Made by a program: the position numbers and the translations under genes. The notes below the pieces were generated by a model. The model searched no databases. It saw only the letters and a program-made list of their open reading frames with translations, and had not been told where the DNA came from. A DNA stretch of 41,829 bases from Microvirga sp. KLBC 81 (GTDB taxonomy: Bacteria; Pseudomonadota; Alphaproteobacteria; Rhizobiales; Beijerinckiaceae). Location: assembly GCF_003075415.1 (NCBI RefSeq), contig NZ_QDAH01000050.1:1-41829 (forward strand). Reading direction: 5' to 3'. Every line of letters begins with the position of its first letter. Position 1 is the stretch's first letter. Below are positions 7,319 to 15,554 of this stretch, one piece after another.

Positions 7319-8314
7319 ATGCTGACGCAAGAGCTCATTCCCGTCTACATTGCCCTGCTCGTCACCTTCTGCGCGGGCGGCATCGTGATTGCCTTGTTCT
7401 ATTCCTACATCGAGCGCCGCTCCGAGAGCTACAAGCGCTTCGCAGCCATTGCCGCAACAGGGCCGGTGGCCAGCCGTGTCGCAGGGAATGACGAGTCCAA
7501 GAGAAGAAAGGCTGTTGAGGCTACCCTGCGCGAACTGGAAAACAAGCAAAAGATCAAGAGGACATCCAAGCTCACCTTGACAGCCCGCATGCGTCAGGCA
7601 GGCCTGAGCTGGAGTCTCAGAACATATAATGTGATCTGCCTCATAGCTGGTGCCGTCTCTTTCCTGATGTCTCTGGCTGTCTTTGGTGTCGGCGTCATCC
7701 CTTCCATCGGTTTCGGCATAGCGGGAGGACTTCTTCTTCCCTACCTCTACGTGAGCAGTAAGAGGAGCAACCGCTTCAAGAAATTCTCTGAGGAGTTCCC
7801 GAATGCTGTCGATGTGATCGTCCGAGGCGTCAAAGCCGGATTGCCGCTGGTGGATTGCCTGAGGATCATCTCCCTGGAGGCGCAGGAGCCTGTCAGAAGC
7901 GAATTCCGTGTGATCTTAGAGGACCAGACCCTCGGCGTGCCGATGGACGAGGCCGTCCAGAAATTTGCTGAACGTATCCCTCTTCCGGAGGCGAGTTTCT
8001 TTGCCATTGTCATTGCCCTGCAAAGCAGGACGGGCGGCAGCCTCTCAGAGGCTCTTGCGAACCTCTCGAAGGTGCTGCGTGAGCGCAAGAAGATGAAAGC
8101 AAAGATCAAGGCCGTCAGTTCCGAGGCCAAGGCCTCGGCGGGCATTATCGGCAGCCTGCCCGTGGTTGTCGCCGTTCTCATCTATCTGAGTTCGCCTGAG
8201 TATATCGGCCTTCTCTTTACCACCACCACAGGGCATTTGACGCTTGCGGCATCCGGCTTCTGGATGATGATCGGCATTCTCGTCATGCGCAAGATGATCA
8301 ACTTTGACTTCTGA
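7319..8314 (+). CDS. tadB: Tad inner-membrane platform protein TadB
   Basis: A 331-residue inner-membrane protein of the type II secretion F family. An N-terminal membrane helix (about 8-30) is followed by a basic cytoplasmic stretch, two helices around 105-145, and the T2SSF domain (about 160-285) with EEFPNAVDVIVRGVKAGLPL and LQSRTGGSLSEALANLS. Two C-terminal helices follow. TadB forms the platform on which the CpaF ATPase acts, together with TadC. The ATG is 12 bases after the cpaF stop. tadC follows after eight bases, so the three genes form one operon. Confidence 0.95.
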   Translation: MLTQELIPVYIALLVTFCAGGIVIALFYSYIERRSESYKRFAAIAATGPVASRVAGNDESKRRKAVEATLRELENKQKIKRTSKLTLTARMRQAGLSWSLRTYNVICLIAGAVSFLMSLAVFGVGVIPSIGFGIAGGLLLPYLYVSSKRSNRFKKFSEEFPNAVDVIVRGVKAGLPLVDCLRIISLEAQEPVRSEFRVILEDQTLGVPMDEAVQKFAERIPLPEASFFAIVIALQSRTGGSLSEALANLSKVLRERKKMKAKIKAVSSEAKASAGIIGSLPVVVAVLIYLSSPEYIGLLFTTTTGHLTLAASGFWMMIGILVMRKMINFDF

Positions 8315-8322
8315 GGCATACG

Positions 8323-9288
8323 ATGCTCGGAGCTATCTTCACGAATACCGATCTCATCATTGCTTTCTCGTCAGCAGTTTCGGTCTGCGGCGCGATTCTT
8401 GTCCTGTCGTGGCCCTACTTCGCTCGTGACGAACTCAACACCCGAATGGCGCAAGTCGCCAGTGAACGTGAGCGCATTCGCCTGCGAGAGCGCGCCCGCC
8501 TGAATGCCAAGAGCAAGCAGCCGTCTCTGCGGAGCGAACCGAAGAAGCTATTCAAGGCGATTGTGGACTGGCTCGACCTCGAAACACGCATGGAGGATGG
8601 AGACCTTAGCCAGAAGCTGCGGATGGCAGGCTATCGTGGACAGAGTCCCGTCATCACGTTTCTGGCTGTCCGGGCGATTGCGCCTCTGGTGATGTTCCTC
8701 GTCGCCATCTTTTATGTCTTCGTTATGCTCCGTCTGCAGCACCCGCTCTTCGTCAAGCTGGGTATTGCGGTCGCCTCTGCCTGGTTCGGCTACTTTGCTC
8801 CTCAGCTTTACGTGAAGAACAAGATTACAAAGCGGCAAGAAGCGATCCGCAAGTCCTGGCCCGACGCGATGGATCTTCTCCTGATCTGCGTCGAGTGCGG
8901 CATGAGTATCGAGAGCGCCTTGCGGAAGGTATCGGAGGAGATCGGCTCCCAGTGTGTCGAGCTTGCTGAAGAGCTCAGCCTGACGACGGCAGAGCTGTCG
9001 TATCTTCAGGACCGCCGAAAGGCCTACGAGAACCTGGCCGAGCGCACCGGCCTCGACGGTGTCAAGGGCGTCGTGACAAGCCTGATCCAGTCGGAGAAAT
9101 ACGGCACCCCGCTTGCTCAATCCTTAAGGGTTCTGGCGCAGGAGAACCGAGACATGCGCATGAGCGAGGCCGAGAAGAAAGCCGCAGCGCTTCCGCCCAA
9201 GCTCACCGTTCCGATGATCCTGTTCTTCCTGCCCGTTCTCTTCGCAGTCATCATCACACCTGCCGTGATCAAGATCATGAGCATCTAG
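8323..9288 (+). CDS. tadC: Tad inner-membrane platform protein TadC
   Basis: A 321-residue second platform protein of the T2SSF family. It has an N-terminal membrane helix, a charged cytoplasmic segment (RERIRLRERARL), helices around 110-165, and a T2SSF domain with SWPDAMDLLLICVECGMSIESAL and SEKYGTPLAQSLRVLA. A final helix with LPPKLTVPMILFFLPVLFAV, typical of TadC, ends the protein. It pairs with TadB to anchor the pilus machine in the inner membrane. It is the last gene of this operon. The usual downstream partner TadD, a TPR lipoprotein, is not present. The next gene is on the other strand. Confidence 0.95.
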   Translation: MLGAIFTNTDLIIAFSSAVSVCGAILVLSWPYFARDELNTRMAQVASERERIRLRERARLNAKSKQPSLRSEPKKLFKAIVDWLDLETRMEDGDLSQKLRMAGYRGQSPVITFLAVRAIAPLVMFLVAIFYVFVMLRLQHPLFVKLGIAVASAWFGYFAPQLYVKNKITKRQEAIRKSWPDAMDLLLICVECGMSIESALRKVSEEIGSQCVELAEELSLTTAELSYLQDRRKAYENLAERTGLDGVKGVVTSLIQSEKYGTPLAQSLRVLAQENRDMRMSEAEKKAAALPPKLTVPMILFFLPVLFAVIITPAVIKIMSI

Positions 9289-9405
9289 GGCATCGTGCTT
9301 AAAATGTGGCCCCGGTTTTCACTGACGTGGCCCTTCGGGTCGCTGACGCGGACATCCGGTTCCGCTTTCAACGACGCGCTCTCTCTAGAAGGGAGTATCG
9401 GACCC

Positions 9406-9424
9406 AAAAGTGGATTCCACTTTT
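9406..9424. repeat. AAAAGTGGA palindrome in intergenic repeat
   Basis: Nine-base arms AAAAGTGGA (9406-9414) and TCCACTTTT (9416-9424) around a single T. Very similar AAGTGGA/TCCACTT sequences next to GCATCGGGC or GATGCTT are, as recalled, widespread between genes in Hyphomicrobiales genomes, and GATGCTTTA follows here at 9433. The 219 bases between tadC and the tadG-like gene hold this element and no supported gene. A one-base loop makes a true hairpin unlikely, so it may be a dispersed repeat or a protein site. Confidence 0.5.
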
Positions 9425-9507
9425 CTCGCCCGATGCTTTAGCGAATTCGACGCTGGTTCAGCTTCGTAAAGAGCACTCTTGGAGACCTGAGTAAACCTCG
9501 CCCAGTC

Positions 9508-10887
9508 TTATTCGACGAGCTTAACAACTTCCCCAATAAGGACGGTCTTTGTCCCGGTTCCCGCGCACGCCGCTCCCATTTCGATCTCTGAATTGCCCGT
9601 GAAGGTCACTTTATCGGCAATGATCTGAAGGCAGCTCGACGATGCATTTGTACCTCCAAGAAACTCGATCGTCGACCCGGGCAGATAGATGGCTCCTTTG
9701 ATGCTGGTGGTGGACGAGTTGCCCGTTATCTTGAACACCTCCCCACATTCCGTCGGAGCATCCTCACAGCTCGCACCGTAGAATACGAGGCCTGCGAACA
9801 TTCCGGTCGTTGGCGCAGTCAGATCGAGGACTGCTGAACCTGATATTGAAGCTGTCGTATTGTTGGCAAAGAAGAAAGTCGCTCCAGTCGCCTTCAATGT
9901 AGCATTGTTGTTGACCTTCAACTCTCCACTAGTGATGACATAAAGACCGGATTTGAATTCGGCGGTCGTGTTTGCTTCAACCTCGATACCCGAGCAGAAG
10001 ATCTTTATTGGACCGTAGATGGGATCCGTGCGCTCCGTCTCGACAGAACCTGATACAACTTTGTTGGCTTCATCACAGCCTGTAGTGACCGGCTCGGGAA
10101 CGTCGGCATAGGGATCCGCGACTGGGGGCGCGTTCTCCTGCACGCTCTCGCAAACCTTCAGTTCCAATAGCCCACTTGATGGATCTTTGATGGAAGAGCC
10201 ACCGACTGTGCTGATGCAATCTGCCGTGAGATCTGCCGTGGAATTCGGCATATAGTAGGCATCGGGCTGCACCGAATTGGCAGCGATGCTGCAATCGTTG
10301 AGAGTCACACTGGTATTACCGGAGACCTCAACGGCTTTCGGCTTCGTCTCAGACAGTGCCACGACACATGCAGGAGAGCCTCCATCGAGCCTTACAACAG
10401 CGCGTGCTTTGATCTCGACAGCCTCGTTAGAGAAGATTGATGACAGAAGGCGCGGCTTGGTCTCCGAGAGGACAACTTCGACCGCCTTGGTATTGCCGAC
10501 GAAGCTCCCGGTCTGTGGTGGATTGTTGATGGTTAGGTTGGTGGCGATTGGTTGTGTAATGGCGGGGTCAGGATCGGCATCCGTCATCACGGGCAGAAAG
10601 CCCGACGCGGCGGCCACTTGAGTGGCCGCTGCTCGAAGCGGCACTCCGCTTTCCCCAGCTCGCTTGCGGACGCCTGCCGCATGAGCAGCGACGTCGGCAG
10701 CATGCTGGAGTTTGCGTTGAGTATAGTACCAGTATCCTGTCTCCCCTCCCAAAGCCATTCCGCCGATAACGACGGGAGACATGAGGCCCACTGCGACGGC
10801 TGTTGCCCCGCCTTCATTCTTCCAGAACTTGCTCACACGAGACAGAACGCCCGACATCCGAAGTTGCGGCCGATGGGTTTGGGTCAT
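9508..10887 (-). CDS. TadE/G-like pilus protein with long extracytoplasmic domain
   Basis: A 459-residue protein. Near the N-terminus, KFWKNEGGATAVAVGLMSPVVIGGMALGGETGYWYY is the signature of the TadE/G-like domain (PF13400 type): one membrane helix, then QRKLQHAADVAAHAAG. The remaining 350 or so residues are extracytoplasmic. They are rich in Asn, Thr, Ser and Gly, with repeating short strands (VSGNTSVTLNDC, VNNNATLKATGATFF, ITGNSSTTSIKGAI), suggesting a right-handed beta-helix, and about 12 Cys that could form disulfides. ATG 10887 is chosen because GGAGAG lies seven bases upstream. The longer TTG form at 10929 is less likely. It is transcribed on its own from a region carrying one copy of the locus motif. 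TadG proteins take part in pilus assembly or anchoring; the exact role here is unknown. Confidence 0.8.
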   Translation of the reverse strand: MTQTHRPQLRMSGVLSRVSKFWKNEGGATAVAVGLMSPVVIGGMALGGETGYWYYTQRKLQHAADVAAHAAGVRKRAGESGVPLRAAATQVAAASGFLPVMTDADPDPAITQPIATNLTINNPPQTGSFVGNTKAVEVVLSETKPRLLSSIFSNEAVEIKARAVVRLDGGSPACVVALSETKPKAVEVSGNTSVTLNDCSIAANSVQPDAYYMPNSTADLTADCISTVGGSSIKDPSSGLLELKVCESVQENAPPVADPYADVPEPVTTGCDEANKVVSGSVETERTDPIYGPIKIFCSGIEVEANTTAEFKSGLYVITSGELKVNNNATLKATGATFFFANNTTASISGSAVLDLTAPTTGMFAGLVFYGASCEDAPTECGEVFKITGNSSTTSIKGAIYLPGSTIEFLGGTNASSSCLQIIADKVTFTGNSEIEMGAACAGTGTKTVLIGEVVKLVE

Positions 10888-10966
10888 TCTTCTGCTCTCC
10901 GAGGGGGCGCCCGGAAGCACCCCACTCAAGCCTAGGATATTAAACTCTGACTCATTTCGAAGACCG

Positions 10967-10990
10967 GCTCCATTCCCCTGAATGGCCTAG
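10967..10990 (-). promoter_or_regulatory. Tad-locus motif copy 6 (tadG-like gene)
   Basis: On the minus strand it reads CTAGGCCATTCAGGGGAAT then GGAGC, 80 bases upstream of the tadG-like ATG and oriented with the gene, as are the flp and cpaF copies. It matches copy 1 at 19 of 24 positions. No second copy at 36 bp is evident here. Confidence 0.5.
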
Positions 10991-11000
10991 GCCGATTGCG

Positions 11001-13661
11001 CTATGCCGGCTGCGGAGAGGTCATTCCGGCGATCACGTCCCGCGCCATTCGGGCGGCATGGCACACATTCTTCAGAGGTACGGAAATGTCGTTATTTGAT
11101 CCGCACTCCCGCTCGAGAACAGTGCAAAGCTCAGCGAGATCCGAGAAACCCAGGAGGGCCGCTTGGGACGTAATGGCATGGGCTGTCCTGGCGATGCGGC
11201 GACGGTCTGCCGTCATGAAGTCGTCGCTGGCGAAGGTTGCCGCCAACTGCTCATCGAGGCGCACGAGCCATTGAAGGACCCGATCTGCGCCAATCGTGTT
11301 CTTGAAATCGGCAAAATGTCTTTCCTGAAAAACGTTCATCCCTCCGGATCGCGCATCCGAATGGGGCGGCGCCTCGCCTGTGGTATCGGGAAGCCATTCC
11401 CTCATTTTTCGGAAAAGATCGTCGCGCCGAAGAGGCTTGCCGATATGATCGTTGAAACCGGCGTCGATGAAGTCACGGACCTGCTGCGGTAGGACATTTG
11501 CCGTCATGGCCACAACGAAAGCCTGACTGGAGGGATGGCCAAGGCTGCGGATCTCACGGATAGCAGTAATTCCGTCCATTCCCGGCATCTGGATATCCAT
11601 CAGCACCAGATCATAGGACGTGGCCCGGACAGCTGCGACTGCCTCCTCCCCATTGGAGACGGCGTCGATGATGTGGCCCGCGGCCTCGAGCAGGATCTGC
11701 ACCAGCTCCCGGTTTATATCCACATCCTCGACAATGAGGATACGGGCAGGTTTCGCGGCCATAGGCAAACCAGCTTCCGCCGAGAGTGGGAGTTCCGAGT
11801 CAGCCCGAGGCAAGGCCAACTCGATCCAGAAGGTTGAGCCCTTGCCCTGCTCGCTCTCCACGCCGATCTGGCCGCCCATCAATTCGACCAACCGCTTGGA
11901 AATGGCAAGTCCTAGGCCCGTGCCACCGAACTCACGGCGAATGGACGAGTCGCCTTGAGAAAAGCGCTTGAAAAGACGATTGTGTTGCTCCGGCGCGATA
12001 CCGATGCCGGTGTCGATTACGGAAACGCGGATCACATCCCCAACCTCAGAAGTCCCTTTGCTTTCCAAGCGCGTCGTGATGTGCCCTTCGCGGGTGAACT
12101 TCACAGCATTGTTGAGGAGATTCAGCAGAACCTGACGCAGGCGCGCCTCATCGCCTAGAACCATCTTTGGAATGCTCGGATCCCACTCGGTCCGGATTGG
12201 CACGCCTTTCTTGCCTGCGCCGCTGCTGACAATCGAAACCGTGTTGTCGACGAGGGAGACGAGCGGGAACGGCTCAATCTGCAACTTGATCTGATCGGCT
12301 TCGATGCTGGAAAAATCGAGAATGTCGTTTGCAACCGTCAGCAGGGCAGAAGCTGACACCTGGATGAGGTCCGCGCAACGCTTCTGCTTGGCATTGAGCT
12401 TCTCATCGAGCAGCTGTTCCGTGTACCCGATGATGCCGTTCAAAGGTGTGCGAATCTCATGGCTCATCGAAGCCAAGAAGTTTGTCTTTGCTTGGCTGGC
12501 GATATTGGCTTGGCCGAGAGCTTTCTCGGCAACATCCTTGGCGGCCAGCAGCTCTTTCTCTCGTTCTGCAACGGCTTGGGCCATCCTGTTGAAGGCGCGC
12601 TCAAGAATGCGAACCTCACCTGCCCCTTTATACGGTGAGCGCACATTGAATTTTCCGTGCTCGAGTGCCTCTGCCGTCTGAACCAGATTCCGCAATGGTC
12701 GCAGGATCAGCCCTTCGACACCGAGCATGCCGAGGAGGAGCGAGCCACTGACGATCACGATGACCAGGAAAATCCTGTAACGCAATGTCTCATCAATGGG
12801 GCCAATCACGGATGCTCTGTTCAAACCGATCGCGAGTATCGCCTCGGTATCCGGCAGAGTTCGAAATACAAAGAGCCGGGAGGCTCCCATAAGGTCCGCC
12901 GCCTCCGCATTGCCTTGTGGGGCCGCAAGAGCCTTCTGCACGACGGCGTGGCCCTGAAGGTTCTTGCCAACGAGTTCCTTCCTGGAAGGATAATGAGCGA
13001 CAAGCGTGCCGTTTCGGTCGATCACCAGCATGTTGATATCGAGACCAGGGTCGAACCGGGTCAGAGAATGCTCATCCAGCAGGCCCGGCCTGATATCGGC
13101 AGAGATCACGCCCGTAATCTGCCCGTTCTGAAGGATCGGCACTGCCGCAGTCATGTTGAGGTTGCCGCTCGCCGAGTCTACGACGAGTTCACTCAGCGCA
13201 AACCGTTCTCCATTCGAGACACGGCGAAAGAATTCACGTTTTGCGATGTTTCGAGCCTTGGCACCGGCAGGGATGCCGCAGATCTCACTTCCGCTTGGAT
13301 CTGAGACGCGAACTGCGCTCATCCATCGATACATGCTCAGATGCCGTTGCAGGGTTGCTTCACACCTCCCCCTGTCGGATTGGAGCGCCTCTGCCTCGCT
13401 CATGAAACCCAAAGCGGTTTTCGCCTCGCTGATGATATGGCTCTGGCTATCAATGGCGTAGGAGATGAGAATCTCAGCGCGTTCCCGCGTGGCCTTCATC
13501 GCGAGCTTTCGCTCATCGCCTGCGAACTGGACGAGAGCGGCGGTCAATGGTGCCAGAGCCGCGACACCAATCAGCAAGAAGCGCCAGAGAAGGCTATCCC
13601 GATGCAGGCGGAGCAGTTTGGTCCCTGCTCGTATCATTCTGACCTTGTAGCCGAGCCCCAT
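11001..13661 (-). CDS. hybrid sensor histidine kinase (CACHE-HAMP-HisKA-HATPase-REC-Hpt)
   Basis: An 886-residue membrane sensor kinase. A transmembrane helix (about 25-47), a periplasmic double-CACHE-like sensor (about 48-290, with REFFRRVSNGERF and AAVPILQNGQITGVISADI) and a second helix (about 297-320) are followed by HAMP. HisKA has His401 in SMSHEIRTPLNG. The ATPase domain has NLLNNAVKFT, DTGIGIAPE and GGTGLGLAISKRL. A receiver has Asp689 in LMDIQMPGMDG, and a C-terminal Hpt has His828 in RTAHAITSQAALLG. This is a complete multi-step phosphorelay. The start may be ATG 13661 or ATG 13637. It is 38 bases downstream of the response regulator gene, its likely partner, and upstream of the tadG-like gene. 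The periplasmic ligand cannot be predicted. Confidence 0.93.
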   Translation of the reverse strand: MGLGYKVRMIRAGTKLLRLHRDSLLWRFLLIGVAALAPLTAALVQFAGDERKLAMKATRERAEILISYAIDSQSHIISEAKTALGFMSEAEALQSDRGRCEATLQRHLSMYRWMSAVRVSDPSGSEICGIPAGAKARNIAKREFFRRVSNGERFALSELVVDSASGNLNMTAAVPILQNGQITGVISADIRPGLLDEHSLTRFDPGLDINMLVIDRNGTLVAHYPSRKELVGKNLQGHAVVQKALAAPQGNAEAADLMGASRLFVFRTLPDTEAILAIGLNRASVIGPIDETLRYRIFLVIVIVSGSLLLGMLGVEGLILRPLRNLVQTAEALEHGKFNVRSPYKGAGEVRILERAFNRMAQAVAEREKELLAAKDVAEKALGQANIASQAKTNFLASMSHEIRTPLNGIIGYTEQLLDEKLNAKQKRCADLIQVSASALLTVANDILDFSSIEADQIKLQIEPFPLVSLVDNTVSIVSSGAGKKGVPIRTEWDPSIPKMVLGDEARLRQVLLNLLNNAVKFTREGHITTRLESKGTSEVGDVIRVSVIDTGIGIAPEQHNRLFKRFSQGDSSIRREFGGTGLGLAISKRLVELMGGQIGVESEQGKGSTFWIELALPRADSELPLSAEAGLPMAAKPARILIVEDVDINRELVQILLEAAGHIIDAVSNGEEAVAAVRATSYDLVLMDIQMPGMDGITAIREIRSLGHPSSQAFVVAMTANVLPQQVRDFIDAGFNDHIGKPLRRDDLFRKMREWLPDTTGEAPPHSDARSGGMNVFQERHFADFKNTIGADRVLQWLVRLDEQLAATFASDDFMTADRRRIARTAHAITSQAALLGFSDLAELCTVLERECGSNNDISVPLKNVCHAARMARDVIAGMTSPQPA

Positions 13662-13673
13662 CGCGACGCACTT

Positions 13674-13709
13674 CTATTGAATTACATGCCGCTATTGAAT
13701 TACATGCCG
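13674..13709. repeat. 18-bp tandem duplication
   Basis: Two perfect adjacent copies of an 18-base unit (13674-13691 and 13692-13709), reading ATTGAATTACATGCCG within each on the plus strand. On the coding strand the unit carries the last codons and TAA stop of the response regulator, so the second copy repeats SGM-stop in the spacer before the kinase. Without it the gap would shrink from 38 to 20 bases. Confidence 0.9.
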
Positions 13710-14431
13710 CTCATCAGGCTACGACGGCGGTTCGGATAGGGGCGCGCGCCGGCAACAGCCGCCGCGGCACGGTTGTTCACGCCGAAATAGCGAAAGATCG
13801 CCGCCATATGGATCTTGACCGTTCCCTCCCCGAGGCCGAGAGCCAAGGCGATCTCCTTGTTGGTCTTGCCCTGCACCAGAAGATCGAGCACGTCTTGCTG
13901 GCGCGGCGTCAGAGGGCTGACAGGCTCAGCATGCTCCGGTACGGGCTCGGGTGCTGGTGGCCCCGTCTTTTCTGCAACTCTCTGCGGTTCACCTTCGGTC
14001 GTTTCCACAGGCGCCCCGGAAATATCCGCCAGACAGGGAGGAACATAGATCCCCCCATCGAAGATGGTCTGAAGTGCAGCAGCAAGATCCGTAATGCTCA
14101 GGCTCTTGAGCATATAGCCATGCACTCCTGCCTCAAGAGCCAGGAGGATATTGCGGCGATTGCTGGATGCCGAAATGACCGCGACCCGCGTATCAGGAAA
14201 GCATTCTCGGACCGTGCGCAGGTTTGTGGGCGTCCTCATACCCGGCATGGAAAGGTCGAACAGCGCCACGCCAATGTTCGGATACTCGCCCAGTCGCTCC
14301 AAGGCCTCATCCAAAGAGCCTGCCTCGATGATCTCTGAGAAACCGAACTGCCGATTGAGAATTGCACTCACGGCCATCCGGAAATACGCATCATCATCGG
14401 CAATAAGGCCGACGCGCGCAGGCGCCCCCAT
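13700..14431 (-). CDS. LuxR/NarL-family response regulator
   Basis: A 243-residue two-domain response regulator. The receiver domain (about 5-125) has an acidic pocket DDD at 12-14, phosphoacceptor Asp59 in ALFDLSMPG and the conserved Lys109 in MLKSLS. A Pro-rich linker (140-172) leads to a LuxR-type helix-turn-helix (173-228) with SPLTPRQQDVLDLLVQGKTN, then KEIALALGLGEGTVKIHM. It probably receives phosphate from the downstream hybrid kinase, through that protein's Hpt domain, and regulates transcription. AGGGGGA lies about ten bases before the ATG and supports this start. Its targets are unknown. The adjacent Tad genes, which share an upstream motif, are candidates by location only. Confidence 0.93.
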   Translation of the reverse strand: MGAPARVGLIADDDAYFRMAVSAILNRQFGFSEIIEAGSLDEALERLGEYPNIGVALFDLSMPGMRTPTNLRTVRECFPDTRVAVISASSNRRNILLALEAGVHGYMLKSLSITDLAAALQTIFDGGIYVPPCLADISGAPVETTEGEPQRVAEKTGPPAPEPVPEHAEPVSPLTPRQQDVLDLLVQGKTNKEIALALGLGEGTVKIHMAAIFRYFGVNNRAAAAVAGARPYPNRRRSLMSGM

Positions 14432-14928
14432 TATTATTCTCCCCCTTCAAAGCACATGTCTGATCGACAAGGATAGGACAGAAAGTCAATTTTTATTATC
14501 TACACGGTTCAACTTGCCGCACTCTTAACTGAAAAACAGCCTCGTATTTTGTTCTAAAGTATCAAAGCAACGACAATGCTGTTTCTTGAGGATTTCTGCG
14601 CCTCCCGCAGAAGACTTTGAGGCACTAGGCTGTCTGGTTACGTAATTACATTCATAAGTTGCGGAGTTGGCGTGAGTAGCACTTGTCTTCGTTCTGCGGG
14701 TAGGAGCAACAGATGCATATAGACAGGAAATTAGGGAACTCCCTGAGATTATAAGTTTATCCGGGATACTGACACATCAAGCAGCGCTATTACATATGAG
14801 GAAGCGCATATAGAACTTGCAGGAAAGCAAGAATGAACACCGCGGAAGCGGTGAAAGCGGCCAAATAGCAGGAGAATAAGTGCACTCCCTGTAACTCAGC
14901 CTGCATAAACGCAAAATTTTCTCAACTA
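14432..14928. other. gene-free region between regulator and urease operon
   Basis: About 500 bases with no supported gene, visibly richer in A and T than its surroundings. It contains the promoter region of the response regulator at the left, which I could not define. A perfect 7-bp hairpin, TTCTGCG-CCTCC-CGCAGAA, lies at 14594-14612, and a smaller one, ACCGC-GGAA-GCGGT, at 14839-14852. The longest ATG frames seen here are only 11 to 13 codons. A small RNA is possible but not supported further. Confidence 0.4.
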
Positions 14929-14959
14929 AAAGAAGCCGCGCGTTCTTCAGACCGCGCGG
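14929..14959 (-). terminator. Rho-independent terminator of the urt-ure operon
   Basis: On the minus strand a 7-bp GC-only stem, CCGCGCG and CGCGCGG (14953-14959 with 14936-14942), and a 10-base loop are followed by CTTCTTTTAG. It begins only seven bases after the ureJ stop, so it should end the long transporter-urease transcript. Confidence 0.85.
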
Positions 14960-14965
14960 CGATGG

Positions 14966-15538
14966 TCATCCGAAGGCAACCCACAGGCCTGCCAAAGTGA
15001 CGGCCACGCCCGAAATGCGCGATGCCGGACTTTGCCTCGCTAGGCCAGCGCCCATAGCAAGGCCAAGAAGGTGCAAGGCAAGGCTCGCAAGAGCAAAGCC
15101 AACGCCATAAGAGAGAACGCCGCTTCCTTCGGGAATCTCAATGCCATGCGCATAGCCGTGGAAGAGAGCAAAGGAGCCCGCAAGCGCCGTCGCTGCAGCC
15201 GGATGCCAGGAGTGCCCCCACGCAATAAGTGCCCCAAGAATAGTGATAGAGGCTGCAATGCCAGCCTCTACAGCAGGAATGTTCATTTCCATCATTCCCA
15301 TCGCTCCACCCATGAGCATCATGGCGATGAAACCTGCAGGCATAGCCCAGGCCGCTCTGCCACCGGTTAAGGCTGCCAACAGGCCGACACTGACCATTGC
15401 CAATACGTGATCCAACCCTGCGAACGGATGGCTCAAGCCGGCTGCGAAGCCGGAAAAATGATGCTGTTCTGTATGGGCCAGTGATGGCGTGGTGATGGCT
15501 ATGATGGTGATGGCAAGAATTGAACGCACTGGTCTCAT
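14966..15538 (-). CDS. ureJ: HupE/UreJ-family nickel-associated membrane protein
   Basis: A 190-residue membrane protein of the HupE/UreJ family, linked to nickel uptake or handling for urease and hydrogenase. A signal peptide of about 21 residues ends ...TPSLA, exposing His22 and a His-containing N-terminus. The family motif HPxxGxDH is present as HPFAGLDH (37-44). Several Gly/Ala/Met-rich membrane helices follow, and a second His cluster FALFHGYAHGIE lies further on. ATG 15538 follows a GGGGAAG ribosome binding site; longer open frames upstream overlap ureG and are not real. It is the last gene of the urt-ure unit, 16 bases after ureG and just before a terminator. Metal transport is inferred from family and context. 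Confidence 0.88.
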   Translation of the reverse strand: MRPVRSILAITIIAITTPSLAHTEQHHFSGFAAGLSHPFAGLDHVLAMVSVGLLAALTGGRAAWAMPAGFIAMMLMGGAMGMMEMNIPAVEAGIAASITILGALIAWGHSWHPAAATALAGSFALFHGYAHGIEIPEGSGVLSYGVGFALASLALHLLGLAMGAGLARQSPASRISGVAVTLAGLWVAFG

Positions 15539-15554
15539 CGATCTTCCCCTCTTC

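Noticed and set aside
11909..11925. CTAGGCCCGTGCC inside the histidine kinase as a motif copy
   Set aside because: It lies within conserved coding sequence (GGTGLGLAISK region) and fails after the first seven bases.
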